Shown piece by piece: positions 43,937-52,593 of a stretch of DNA of 64,000 bases. The stretch is taken from the NCBI GenBank assembly GCA_947501845.1, contig CANMXP010000001.1:496001-560000 (forward strand). The letters are read 5' to 3'. A model generated the notes under the pieces. That model was not told the DNA's origin, ran no database searches, and was given only the letters and a program-made list of their open reading frames with translations. The DNA comes from an uncultured Flavobacteriaceae bacterium (GTDB lineage: Bacteria > Bacteroidota > Bacteroidia > Flavobacteriales > Flavobacteriaceae). Position 1 is the first letter of the stretch. Every line of letters starts with the position of its first letter. The position numbers were made by a program, and so were the translations under genes.

Positions 43937-45517
43937 TTATCGTTTACTTTTGATATCTTTTAGAACCCAATCAAACTCAGGGTCTTTTTTTAAATTTCTA
44001 TCAATAATTGTGGGCAATATTTCAACATCTGGCATTACACCATAGCCGTCAGGGCTTTGTTTTTGAGGTGCTTCTATTTGCATCATGCCCATCCTTATTT
44101 TAAGCTTCGTATTTGGCAATTCATATATTTTATAAATACCAGCTACAGTACCATTATAGGCTCCTCCTGTTTCTTCCCCAACAAAAATGGCTCTTTTAGT
44201 TGCTTTTAAATGTGTTGAAATTAACGAGGAGGCCGAAAACGAATTCCCATTAATCAAAACATAAATATTACCAGTAAAATGCAAAGGTTTAGGAGCTTTA
44301 ACTTTGGTTTGTCTAAACCTATAATACAACTTACCATCCCGCTTTCTCGTTCGTATTAAATTCTGAACAACAATTATTGGAGAAACAATACTCGATAACA
44401 CTTTAATACTATTTGGCGTGGTATTACTCATTAAAAATTTTAAGAACGGTATACGACTATTCACTTCACTATCTTCAATAAACTTATAGTATTCATTGGT
44501 TAAATATGCGTATAAATAATCTATTTCGGCAATTCTACCTCCGCCATTGTTTCTTAAATCTAAAATTAAATCTTTTGTTTTTGCAGAATCTAGTTTTGCA
44601 AAACTTTCCTTATAAAACCTCCTATAATTCCCATTAGAAAAGCTTCTTAATTTCATATAAGCGATACTTTTATTTGAACCTACAAAACAAAAATTCCGTG
44701 TATATTCTTTGCTCTTTTTAATATAACCATGTTTTCGGTTAAACTTACGCTTCTTTTTAGCAGCCAAGCGATTTGCTTTTTTCTCTACCGAAGTTAGTTT
44801 TATGCGCTTTTTCGTTTTAGTGGAGTCTCGTTTTTTAGGTTGCTCCTTCTTTTGAATACGTTTAAACGTTTTAACAAATGAAGAGTCTTTTTTCTTAAAA
44901 GTAATTGTTAAACTATCTACATACCCTTTATCCTTATAATAAAAAGTAGAAAAGTGACGCCCTACAAATCTATCATACAATGTTTTATTGTAACCATCTG
45001 AAGCAAAACGTGTTTTATATGTAGCAACTAAATCGGAAACCAAGTCATCTTCGATTTTCACCATTTCACAGCCAACAACCGTAGAATCTTTTCCTCTGGT
45101 ATTTTTTACCCAAAGTTTATTTTCTAAATACTCAAAATCTAAAGCATAAAATTCAAGCTTGCGTTTTAATAGTTGTTTCCGTTCTTTTTTGGTATACCAT
45201 TTATTAGCTGAGCCTAAAGAAACATGCCCCTGCTTAACTTCTGCCACTACAGGCGCTAATTTTTTGTAGAAATCCCTAGAATCAATTGGTGAGTTAATAG
45301 ACCTTTTTAAACTATCGAACTTAAAATCCAATACCTCCTTAGGCGTATATTGATACAATTTGGGATGATGTCTTTTTAACTGGCTATATATCTTGTCTAC
45401 ATCTTCGTGTAGATCTACAACATCATGCAATTTTGTTATTTGTTCGTTATGATTTTTAATACTTTTGCAAGACATTAAAATCAAAAAAACCAAGACCAAT
45501 AAAATTGCTTTTTTCAT
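43937..45517 (-). CDS. S41 family peptidase lipoprotein with basic insertion
   Basis: A 526-residue exported lipoprotein (lipobox LMSC, Cys17) of the C-terminal processing peptidase (tail-specific protease) clan. The catalytic core has LILDLRNNGGG at 317-327 and NGNSFSASSLIS, where a serine acts as nucleophile, then VGEETGGAYNG. There is no clear PDZ motif. Residues about 219-270 form a strongly basic insertion (KRIQKKEQPKKRD and RLAAKKKRKFNRKHGYIKK), unusual for a secreted protease and perhaps a contact with nucleic acid, lipid A or an acidic surface polymer. Substrate unknown. Confidence 0.87.
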   Translation of the reverse strand: MKKAILLVLVFLILMSCKSIKNHNEQITKLHDVVDLHEDVDKIYSQLKRHHPKLYQYTPKEVLDFKFDSLKRSINSPIDSRDFYKKLAPVVAEVKQGHVSLGSANKWYTKKERKQLLKRKLEFYALDFEYLENKLWVKNTRGKDSTVVGCEMVKIEDDLVSDLVATYKTRFASDGYNKTLYDRFVGRHFSTFYYKDKGYVDSLTITFKKKDSSFVKTFKRIQKKEQPKKRDSTKTKKRIKLTSVEKKANRLAAKKKRKFNRKHGYIKKSKEYTRNFCFVGSNKSIAYMKLRSFSNGNYRRFYKESFAKLDSAKTKDLILDLRNNGGGRIAEIDYLYAYLTNEYYKFIEDSEVNSRIPFLKFLMSNTTPNSIKVLSSIVSPIIVVQNLIRTRKRDGKLYYRFRQTKVKAPKPLHFTGNIYVLINGNSFSASSLISTHLKATKRAIFVGEETGGAYNGTVAGIYKIYELPNTKLKIRMGMMQIEAPQKQSPDGYGVMPDVEILPTIIDRNLKKDPEFDWVLKDIKSKR

Positions 45518-45643
45518 ATCCTTAATCGAATTCTATCCGCTAAAGTAATTTTATTTACTTAAATGTATAATCAATTAATAATTCTTTAACTCATAAATTA
45601 TTATTTCAATAGTAAGGCAAGTTAATAACTTCATAAAATTATG

Positions 45644-45651
45644 TAGTTTTG
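45644..45651 (+). promoter_or_regulatory. Possible -7 box for smpB
   Basis: TAGTTTTG matches TAnnTTTG, 7 bp before the ATG at 45658, which would give an almost leaderless smpB message. No TTG near -33, so weak. Confidence 0.3.
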
Positions 45652-45657
45652 TGCTCC

Positions 45658-46116
45658 ATGCAAAAAAACATTAACATACTAAACAAAAAGGCGCGCTTTC
45701 AATATGAAATATTGGATAAGTATACAGCTGGAATTGTACTAACTGGAACAGAAATTAAATCGATACGTAGCAGTAGAGCATCTATTGCCGAAAGTTTCTG
45801 TGAGTTTAACGAGCAAGGAGAACTTTTTGTTATTAATATGACTATTGAAGAATATGCATTTGGTAATTATTACAACCACCGCCCTAAAGCCGAAAGAAAG
45901 CTTTTACTAAATAAAAGAGAGCTTAAAAAACTCCTCAAAGAAGTTCAAAATACAGGGCTTACTATTATTCCTTTGCGATTATTTATCAACGAAAAAGGCT
46001 ATGCAAAAATGGACATCGCTTTAGCTAAAGGTAAAAAGTTATATGACAAACGGGAAACGATCAAGGATCGTGACAATAAACGTGATTTAGATAGGATAAA
46101 GAAAAATTTTAAATAA
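45658..46116 (+). CDS. smpB: SsrA-binding protein
   Basis: A 152-residue tmRNA partner that loads SsrA into stalled ribosomes. Conserved features are NKKARFQYEILDKYTAGIVL, GTEIKSIR, YNHRPKAERKLLLN and LALAKGKKLYDKRETIK-type C-terminus (KGKKLYDKRETIKDRD) ending in the basic tail DRIKKNFK. A longer version from TTG at 45649 adds only MCS and is unlikely; the ATG at 45658 gives the family N-terminus. No tmRNA gene is in the window. Followed by a 16-bp palindrome at 46170-46185. Confidence 0.96.
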   Translation: MQKNINILNKKARFQYEILDKYTAGIVLTGTEIKSIRSSRASIAESFCEFNEQGELFVINMTIEEYAFGNYYNHRPKAERKLLLNKRELKKLLKEVQNTGLTIIPLRLFINEKGYAKMDIALAKGKKLYDKRETIKDRDNKRDLDRIKKNFK

Positions 46117-46169
46117 TCTTCGTTTTCGTTTCAACGTCATAAATATTTCCATACTTACACTAATAAATA

Positions 46170-46185
46170 TTCTTAAATTTAAGAA
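46170..46185. repeat. Perfect 16-bp palindrome
   Basis: TTCTTAAATTTAAGAA is a perfect palindrome in the smpB to NTF2-like gene gap. It could be a protein-binding site or chance in AT-rich DNA. It is 68 bp upstream of the next start codon. Confidence 0.35.
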
Positions 46186-46252
46186 AGCATTAACGTTTAA
46201 AGACCAACAAAAGCTTTATTTTGTTAATCTAATATATTTATCATATCCCACG

Positions 46253-46780
46253 ATGAAAAAAACGATATCGGTTATACTATTGTGTATGGCAACACTATCT
46301 ATACAATCACAAGAAAAGGCTAAAAAATATTCAGAGAAAGTACAAACCCTAGATAGTACAATCGAGACACTATATGCTGTTATTTCGGGAGAAAAAGGTG
46401 TTAAAAGAGACTGGGAACTCTTTAAGTTTTTATTTAAACCTGACGCCAAATTAATACCATCTGGAAAAAATAAGGAAGGCGCCTACAAAACACGTTATAT
46501 GTCACCAGATGATTATATTAAAAGTTCTGGTAAATGGCTGGTTGAAAACGGTTTTTTTGAAAAAGAAATACATAGAGAAGTCGATATTTTTGGTCATATT
46601 GCCCAAGTATTTAGTACCTACGAATCTTTTAAAAGTGAATCTGACGATAAGCCATTTATGAGGGGTATTAACAGTATGCAGTTATTTAATGATGGTAAAC
46701 GCTGGTGGGTTCTCAATATTTATTGGACTCAGGAAACCACAGAAAATGCCATCCCTGAAGAATACCTTCCAAAACAATAA
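46253..46780 (+). CDS. Exported NTF2-like protein
   Basis: A 175-residue protein with a short signal peptide (to about residue 20, SIQSQ). The mature part fits the SnoaL/NTF2-like fold: a helix around TIETLYAVISGEKGVKRDWE, an FKPDAKLIPSG strand, then VDIFGHIAQVFSTYESF and WWVLNIYWTQE at the C-terminus. It is 17 bp upstream of the X-Pro peptidase-like gene on the same strand, so they may be cotranscribed, though functions need not be linked. Confidence 0.78.
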   Translation: MKKTISVILLCMATLSIQSQEKAKKYSEKVQTLDSTIETLYAVISGEKGVKRDWELFKFLFKPDAKLIPSGKNKEGAYKTRYMSPDDYIKSSGKWLVENGFFEKEIHREVDIFGHIAQVFSTYESFKSESDDKPFMRGINSMQLFNDGKRWWVLNIYWTQETTENAIPEEYLPKQ

Positions 46781-46797
46781 ATCAACAATATAAAATC

Positions 46798-48651
46798 ATG
46801 CACAACTTTTTTAGACCGAAGTCTATAACCTTAACCTGTATCTTATTTATTGCTTGTGTCTTTTCTGGTATCGGACAAGAAACAGTTACCAAAACGGTCC
46901 CTTTCTTTAAAGATGGTGAAGCCCAAATTGTAGAAGCTTTTAATGACCCCAGCAAATGGATTAGGCACGATTTATGGGTTGAAACGGCTTTTGATACCGA
47001 TGGCGATGGCAAGTTAGACCGTATGCATGTTGCTGTTACAAGACCACAACAAACAGAGAGTGAGGGATTAAAACTTCCTGTTATTTATATTTCGAGTCCA
47101 TACTTTGCAGGTGTTGCACCTAATGTTAATGGGCTTTTTTGGGAGGTAAAACATGAGCTTGGTGAAGCTACAAAAGAACGTGTGCACCCTGAAGTAAAGC
47201 GAATGGGCAAACGCCCTATTATATCCAATTCTCATATTAAAAAATGGGTTCCAAGAGGTTATATTGTTGTACACTCTTCTTCACCTGGTACTGGACTTTC
47301 TCAAGGAGCTCCAACCGTAGGTGGTAAAAACGAATCTTTAGCCCCTAAAGCTGTGATTGATTGGCTGTGCGGACGCATAAAAGGTTACGAAACCATTGAT
47401 GGTAACGAAACGGTTACGGCCTATTGGTCTACAGGGAAAGTAGGCATGACAGGTACCTCATATAACGGCACACTACCCGTGGCAGCAGCGACAACTGGTG
47501 TTGAAGGCTTAGAAGCGATTATTCCCATTGCACCAGTCACATCTTTTTATAACTATTATAGATCCAATGGTTTGGTAAGATCTCCTGGTGGCTATCTTGG
47601 AGAAGATGTAGATGTACTTTATGATTTTATTCATAGTGGTGCAGAAGCAAATCGCCCATACAATAACAAAATCATTAGAGATACCGAAATGAAAAATGGT
47701 ATGGATAGAATTACGGGAGATTATAATGATTTCTGGGCAACACGTAATTATATAGACCATGCCCAAAACATGAAAGCAGCCCTGCTTATGTCTCATGGTT
47801 TTAACGATTGGAACGTGATGACCGAGCATAGCTACAAACTATATGCCAAGGCTAAAGAGCTTGGTATTTCAACTCAAATATATTATCACCAAAAAGGTCA
47901 TGGCGGGCCACCCCCTATCAAAATAATGAATCGCTGGTTTACCCGATATTTACACGGTGTTAAAAATGATGTTGAAAAAGATGCCAAAGCCTGGATTGTT
48001 AGAGAGCATGATAATATGTCTGAACCTACAGCATATGAGGATTATCCCAACCCAGAAGCTTCTCATGTCACATTATATCCTATAGTTGGCGATCATAATA
48101 TTCATGGGTTAAGCACTGTTAAAATAAAAAAACAGGGTAAAGCAACTTTCATTGACGATTATTCCTTTTCTGGCAAAGATTTAGCAACTGCCGAAAAGTT
48201 AGAACATCGCTTACTGTATGTGACACCAAAATTGAAACAAGACATCCATATTTCGGGCGTACCTAAAGTAACCGTAAAATTAGCAAGCAATAAACCTGCT
48301 GCCAATCTATCCGTTTGGTTAGTATCACTACCATGGAACGAACAAGAAGATGCTATAATTACAGATAACATCATTACACGTGGTTGGGCAGATCCTCAAA
48401 ATTATAAATCGCTAACCCATAGTAAGCCTTTAAAAAAGGGAAAATTTTATGAGGTCTCTTTTGAATTAATGCCAGACGATCAAATTATTAAAGCTGGACA
48501 GCAAATAGGTTTGATGATTTTTTCCAGTGATAAGGAATTTACCTTACACCCAAAAGCAGGAACCGAGTTGACAGTTGATTTGGATGGAACAAGCTTGACT
48601 TTGCCAGTTATTGGTGGTGTTGATGTTTTTAATGAGGCTTTGAGGAATTAA
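46798..48651 (+). CDS. Xaa-Pro dipeptidyl-peptidase/CocE-type hydrolase
   Basis: A 617-residue exported serine hydrolase of the X-Pro peptidase S15/CocE family. After the signal peptide (to about residue 25), the N-terminal domain has the nucleophile in GMTGTSYNGTLPVA, the acid in SHGFNDWNV and the histidine in YHQKGHGGPP. The C-terminal domain is a beta jelly roll (HLYP-type GDHNIHG onward, ending in ELTVDLDGTSLTLPVIGG). It should cut dipeptides with proline second, or esters of small drugs-like substrates. Cotranscription with the NTF2-like gene is likely. Confidence 0.9.
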   Translation: MHNFFRPKSITLTCILFIACVFSGIGQETVTKTVPFFKDGEAQIVEAFNDPSKWIRHDLWVETAFDTDGDGKLDRMHVAVTRPQQTESEGLKLPVIYISSPYFAGVAPNVNGLFWEVKHELGEATKERVHPEVKRMGKRPIISNSHIKKWVPRGYIVVHSSSPGTGLSQGAPTVGGKNESLAPKAVIDWLCGRIKGYETIDGNETVTAYWSTGKVGMTGTSYNGTLPVAAATTGVEGLEAIIPIAPVTSFYNYYRSNGLVRSPGGYLGEDVDVLYDFIHSGAEANRPYNNKIIRDTEMKNGMDRITGDYNDFWATRNYIDHAQNMKAALLMSHGFNDWNVMTEHSYKLYAKAKELGISTQIYYHQKGHGGPPPIKIMNRWFTRYLHGVKNDVEKDAKAWIVREHDNMSEPTAYEDYPNPEASHVTLYPIVGDHNIHGLSTVKIKKQGKATFIDDYSFSGKDLATAEKLEHRLLYVTPKLKQDIHISGVPKVTVKLASNKPAANLSVWLVSLPWNEQEDAIITDNIITRGWADPQNYKSLTHSKPLKKGKFYEVSFELMPDDQIIKAGQQIGLMIFSSDKEFTLHPKAGTELTVDLDGTSLTLPVIGGVDVFNEALRN

Positions 48652-48775
48652 AAAATTACTATTAGCCTAAACAGCAACATTCTAGAGCACCTACTACCAA
48701 ACACAAAAAATATAGAAAGAAATATCCTAAGACACAAATACTGAATACAGGGTGTTTAAAATGATACCATATACA

Positions 48776-48783
48776 TATTTTTG
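48776..48783 (+). promoter_or_regulatory. Possible -7 box of the acidic-protein gene
   Basis: TATTTTTG matches TAnnTTTG. It covers the upstream alternative TTG codon (48781), which would then not be transcribed as a start; this supports the ATG at 48811. Confidence 0.4.
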
Positions 48784-48810
48784 CTTAATAACTTTTATAC
48801 TTATATAATT

Positions 48811-49449
48811 ATGCCTAAAAAATCACTTACAGAAGATGAAATAAAAAAAATAATGCCTTTAGCTAATGAAGCAGAAATTAATAGTTATCTAAAGACTAGA
48901 ATAGAATGTTTTGATCTTATAAAAGATTATGAAGCTGACGTTAAAAATTATTATCAAAACCTTATTGGTGAAATAGATCTCTTATTCAATGACAATGATC
49001 CTGATATTCTAGAAGGCGTGGAAGAAATGATGGATGAACTTATTTCAAAAAATGCTGAAGATCCAATTCAATTACTAAGCTTTTATAATATCGAATCTGG
49101 CAATTATTCAATTCGCTTATCAGCCTTTGAAAGTGTTAATGATAATGACCATTCACAACAAGGTGAAGCTATTGCGCTTGATATAGCAAATTACTACTTT
49201 GAAGATTTAGATGATGTGTTTAGTGATATTTTTTACAATGAATATGTTGATGAATATGATCTTGAGTTAGACGATTTTTGGGATTTGCCTAATATGAAAA
49301 AAATAATGCAGATTGAACGTTGTATAAAAGAATCTTTAGATAATTTTGATTTATCTCAGTTAAACATTAAGTACCCTCTTTATGTATATCTCGATTTTGA
49401 AGAAACTGATCATGGTTCAGGTATTTTGGTAACTAAAATAGAGTCTTAA
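48811..49449 (+). CDS. Acidic protein of unknown function
   Basis: A 212-residue soluble protein with no signal peptide or membrane span, started at the ATG 48811 because an -7 box overlaps the upstream TTG (48781). It is strongly acidic (EDLDDVFSDIFYNEYVDEYD and LELDDFWDLPN). I recognise no family. It is followed by a region with a decayed-looking frame and has no clear partner gene, so it looks like an accessory gene. Nothing suggests a toxin or enzyme motif. Confidence 0.65.
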   Translation: MPKKSLTEDEIKKIMPLANEAEINSYLKTRIECFDLIKDYEADVKNYYQNLIGEIDLLFNDNDPDILEGVEEMMDELISKNAEDPIQLLSFYNIESGNYSIRLSAFESVNDNDHSQQGEAIALDIANYYFEDLDDVFSDIFYNEYVDEYDLELDDFWDLPNMKKIMQIERCIKESLDNFDLSQLNIKYPLYVYLDFEETDHGSGILVTKIES

Positions 49450-49471
49450 TATAATTAGCTGGTATTATTAG

Positions 49472-49666
49472 TCTTATGATTCAAAAGAGTTTATACATAT
49501 CACATTTTTAAAATGTCCAAAAGGAAAAACAGAATCGAATATTGGTTTTATAATATTTAAAGTATTCGATGATTACAATATAATAGCAAACAGCCTAAAT
49601 TGGTACAGAAAAGTATTAATCGAATTAAAGAAACTTGATGTATTTAGTAAGTTTCAAAACACCTAA
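49472..49666 (+). pseudogene. Possible gene remnant (open frame without start)
   Basis: A 64-codon open frame ending at TAA 49664-49666, with no usable ATG, GTG or TTG in phase at its head and a TAG just upstream. Its translation has protein-like composition (FLKCPKGKTESNIGFIIF, DYNIIANSLNWYRKVLIEL). It could be the 3' end of a lost gene. Length is close to what chance gives in AT-rich DNA, so this is weak. Confidence 0.3.
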
Positions 49667-49681
49667 AAAACTGCTTTCAAA

Positions 49682-50218
49682 ATGAACCCTATTCTACCCC
49701 TAATAGACAAACTAAGCAGTCAAAACTTATGGCATAATACATTAGAGTTAAAAAGGAACGAATATCTAAAAGTAAAAGGCAGTATTGACACCAATTTATA
49801 TCTGGTAGAAAAAGGAGCGCTACGAATTTTTGTATTGGATGAATTTGAAGAACATACCATTCGATTTGGTTATAAGAATAATTTAATTGCAGCATTAGAC
49901 TCTTTTTTAAGTGAAAAACCTTCCGATTTATACATTCAGGCTTTAAAGCATACCACCTTAAAAGTTATGCATAAAGATACCTTCACGAATTTTATATCAG
50001 AATCTGCCGAAAACACCAAAATATGGCAGCTGGTTCTGGAAAGTTTTGCACTTCAACAAATGGAAAGAGAACAAGATATTTTAACAACCTCTCCTGTCGA
50101 GAGGTATAACCGTGTTTTAAAACGGAGTCCACAGCTTTTTCAGGAAATACCAAATAAATATATTGCCTCGTACCTAAGAATGACTCCAGAAACACTTTCA
50201 AGAATTAAAAAATCTTAA
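49682..50218 (+). CDS. Crp/Fnr-family regulator (cNMP-binding-like)
   Basis: A 178-residue regulator. The N-terminal cyclic-nucleotide-binding beta roll includes LVEKGALRIFVLDEFEEHTIRFGY and LDSFLSEKPS; the usual cNMP ligand residues are not evident. A dimerisation helix (LVLESFALQQMEREQDILTT) leads to a C-terminal winged HTH (IPNKYIASYLRMTPETLSRI). It is followed 52 bp later by a DinB gene on the same strand, a common pairing in Bacteroidota in which the regulator may respond to an uncharacterised stress. Confidence 0.9.
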   Translation: MNPILPLIDKLSSQNLWHNTLELKRNEYLKVKGSIDTNLYLVEKGALRIFVLDEFEEHTIRFGYKNNLIAALDSFLSEKPSDLYIQALKHTTLKVMHKDTFTNFISESAENTKIWQLVLESFALQQMEREQDILTTSPVERYNRVLKRSPQLFQEIPNKYIASYLRMTPETLSRIKKS

Positions 50219-50270
50219 TTTGAATCAATATTTATATGAGTTTTAATTAAAACCTTTGTAAAAAAATATT

Positions 50271-50828
50271 ATGAAGGTGACATCAGAAGCATTATTTACA
50301 GAGTTAATAGAAAAAATAAGACTAAATATCAATCAAGTGGCAGCATTGGATCAAAAACCAATCAATGTGCTTAATTGGAAAGAAGATAATGAAATCTGGA
50401 GTGTTCTGGAATGTATTGAACATCTAAACCTGTACGGAGACTATTACCTACCAGAAATAGAACAACGTATTAACAAAAGTTCATACAAACCAGAAGCTTA
50501 TTTTAAATCGGGAACCATTGGAAACTACTTTTCTAAAAGTATGCTGCCAAAAGAAAAGCTAAACAAAATGAAAACCTTTAAGGATAAGAATCCAAGCGGA
50601 AGTAATTTAGACAAAACAACTTTAGATCGTTTTTTAGTGCAACAGGAAAAAATGCTAGAACTCCTAGATAAAGCACGAACCGTGAATCTAAATAAAACTA
50701 AAACAGCCATTAGTATAAGCAAGCTAATCAAACTTAAACTCGGCGACACCTTTAGAGTTGTTATTTACCATAACGAAAGGCATTTGGTACAAGCTCAAAA
50801 TGTTTTAAATTATATTGCTGCTCATTAA
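50271..50828 (+). CDS. DinB-family protein
   Basis: A 185-residue four-helix-bundle protein of the DinB/YfiT group. The metal histidines are visible in VLECIEHLNLYGDYYL and in YHNERHLVQAQNVL. Members include thiol-dependent transferases (bacillithiol, mycothiol) and many of unknown role. It lies downstream of a Crp-type gene. Its stop overlaps the convergent pcm gene by 4 bp. Confidence 0.85.
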   Translation: MKVTSEALFTELIEKIRLNINQVAALDQKPINVLNWKEDNEIWSVLECIEHLNLYGDYYLPEIEQRINKSSYKPEAYFKSGTIGNYFSKSMLPKEKLNKMKTFKDKNPSGSNLDKTTLDRFLVQQEKMLELLDKARTVNLNKTKTAISISKLIKLKLGDTFRVVIYHNERHLVQAQNVLNYIAAH

Positions 50829-51466
50829 TTCTTATCCTCTAATAAAGGCACAAAACGAAATTCGCCAAACTCCTGCTTTTCAAATTCCTTAGGACCTTTT
50901 CTAATAAAAAGTGTCATAATCTGTACAGCATCCCCAACAGGGATTACCAGCCTGCCTCCTACTTTCAATTGACCTAGTAGGGGTTTTGGCACAAAGGGTG
51001 CACCAGCAGTAACAATAACACTATCAAACGGAGCTTCATCAATCAAACCTTTATAACCATCACCAAAAATAAGTTTTTTGGCTCGGTAGCCTAACTTAGG
51101 CAAAAATTTACTGGTCTTCTTAAATAACTCCTGTTGACGTTCAATACTAAAAACCTTGGCACCCAATTCACACAAAACAGCAGTTTGGTAGCCACTTCCT
51201 GTGCCTATTTCTAAAATTTTATCACCTTTTTTAACTTGCAACAGTTCACTTTGAAATGCTACGGTATAAGGTTGTGAAATAGTCTGGTCTGCTGCAATAG
51301 GAAAAGCTTTATCCTGATAAGCATGGTCTAAAAAACCAGAATCCATAAACAGATGTCTGGGAATATTGCCTATGGCGTTTAAAACATTTATATCTGTTAT
51401 TCCCTTGGTCTTTAAAACGTTAACCAATTGTTGGCGCAAGCCTTTGTGCTTAAAAGTATCTTTCAA
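50825..51466 (-). CDS. pcm: Protein-L-isoaspartate O-methyltransferase
   Basis: A 213-residue SAM enzyme that repairs isoaspartyl residues in damaged proteins. Conserved parts are AIGNIPRHLFM, FPIAADQTISQPYTVAF, ILEIGTGSGYQTAVLCELG (SAM motif I), FDSVIVTAGAPFVPKPLL and GGRLVIPVG. Full length for the family (about 208). No signal peptide, so cytoplasmic. Its 3' end overlaps the convergent DinB gene by 4 bp. Divergent from the Gfo/Idh gene. Confidence 0.95.
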   Translation of the reverse strand: MKDTFKHKGLRQQLVNVLKTKGITDINVLNAIGNIPRHLFMDSGFLDHAYQDKAFPIAADQTISQPYTVAFQSELLQVKKGDKILEIGTGSGYQTAVLCELGAKVFSIERQQELFKKTSKFLPKLGYRAKKLIFGDGYKGLIDEAPFDSVIVTAGAPFVPKPLLGQLKVGGRLVIPVGDAVQIMTLFIRKGPKEFEKQEFGEFRFVPLLEDKN

Positions 51467-51598
51467 TGTTAGGGAGCTTTAGTTATGCTAAAATTAGTTA
51501 AACATTTGCAAGATGAAAACAAAATACGTAAAATTTATTTTCACATGAAATAAGCAAAAAATTAGCTATAAATAATCAAATTCGTGTTGTAAATATCT

Positions 51599-51606
51599 TA
51601 TTTTTG
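51599..51606 (+). promoter_or_regulatory. Possible -7 box of the Gfo/Idh run
   Basis: TATTTTTG matches TAnnTTTG, 18 bp before the ATG at 51624. It could drive the long co-directional run that follows. No TTG at the expected -33 position. Confidence 0.4.
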
Positions 51607-51623
51607 TTGAAAACGTAAAATAT

Positions 51624-52583
51624 ATGCTTAAAGTTGGTGTGCTAGGTGCTGGTCACTTAGGAAAAATTCATTTAAGACTCCTTAATCAATCAGAAAAATA
51701 TAACCTCGTCGGTTTTTATGATGCCGATGAAACTAATGGTAATAACGTAGAAAAAGAATTCGGTTATAAATTTTTTAATTCCATAGAAGCCCTTATCGAA
51801 GCTGTTGATGTAGTAGATATTGTAACACCAACGCTTTCGCATTACGACTGTGCAAAACAGGCCATTGCAAAAGGCAAGCATATCTTCATTGAAAAACCCA
51901 TAACGAACACGGTAGAAGAAGCAGAACACATTAGAGAACTGCTAGCCGAACATAATCTTAGAGGCCAGGTAGGACATGTAGAACGTTTTAATCCTGCTTT
52001 TATAGCCGTAAAAGATGATATTAAATCACCTATGTTTATTGAATCGCATCGTTTAGCAGAATTCAACCCAAGAGGCACCGATGTCCCAGTGATATTGGAT
52101 TTGATGATTCATGATATCGATATTATTTTAAGTCTTGTAGATTCGAAAGTTAAAAATGTCTCGGCAAGTGGCGTTTCTGTAATTAGTGAGACACCAGATA
52201 TTGCAAATGCTCGAATTGAATTTGAAAACGGTTGTGTAGCAAACCTTACAGCAAGTAGAATATCGTTAAAGAAAATGCGTAAAGCTCGTTTCTTTCAAAA
52301 AGATGCTTACATTTCTGTAGATTTCTTAGAAAAGAAATGTGAAGTTGTTAAAATGAAAGATGCTCCAGAAAACCCTGGAGACTTTGATATGATTCTCCAA
52401 AATGCTGAAGGCATAAAAAAGCAAATTTATTTTGATAACCCTAGCATATCAGAGAACAACGCCATTCTTGACGAATTAGAAACATTTGCAGACGCAATAA
52501 ATAATAACACCTCCCCCGTTGTAACGCTTCACGACGGTACAGAAGCACTAAGAGTAGCAACTCAAATAATAAATTGTTTTTAA
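51624..52583 (+). CDS. Gfo/Idh/MocA family oxidoreductase
   Basis: A 319-residue NAD(P)-dependent dehydrogenase. The Rossmann motif VGVLGAGHLGKIH is at about 4-16, FIEKPIT carries the family EKP lysine, and the C-terminal domain shows GQVGHVERFNPAF and IHDIDIIL with a catalytic-type histidine. The substrate (a sugar or cyclitol) is not evident. It is first in a co-directional run and only 11 bp before the 3-hydroxybutyryl-CoA dehydrogenase gene. I recall this pair as neighbours in many Flavobacteriaceae. Confidence 0.9.
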   Translation: MLKVGVLGAGHLGKIHLRLLNQSEKYNLVGFYDADETNGNNVEKEFGYKFFNSIEALIEAVDVVDIVTPTLSHYDCAKQAIAKGKHIFIEKPITNTVEEAEHIRELLAEHNLRGQVGHVERFNPAFIAVKDDIKSPMFIESHRLAEFNPRGTDVPVILDLMIHDIDIILSLVDSKVKNVSASGVSVISETPDIANARIEFENGCVANLTASRISLKKMRKARFFQKDAYISVDFLEKKCEVVKMKDAPENPGDFDMILQNAEGIKKQIYFDNPSISENNAILDELETFADAINNNTSPVVTLHDGTEALRVATQIINCF

Positions 52584-52593
52584 AAATATTTAA

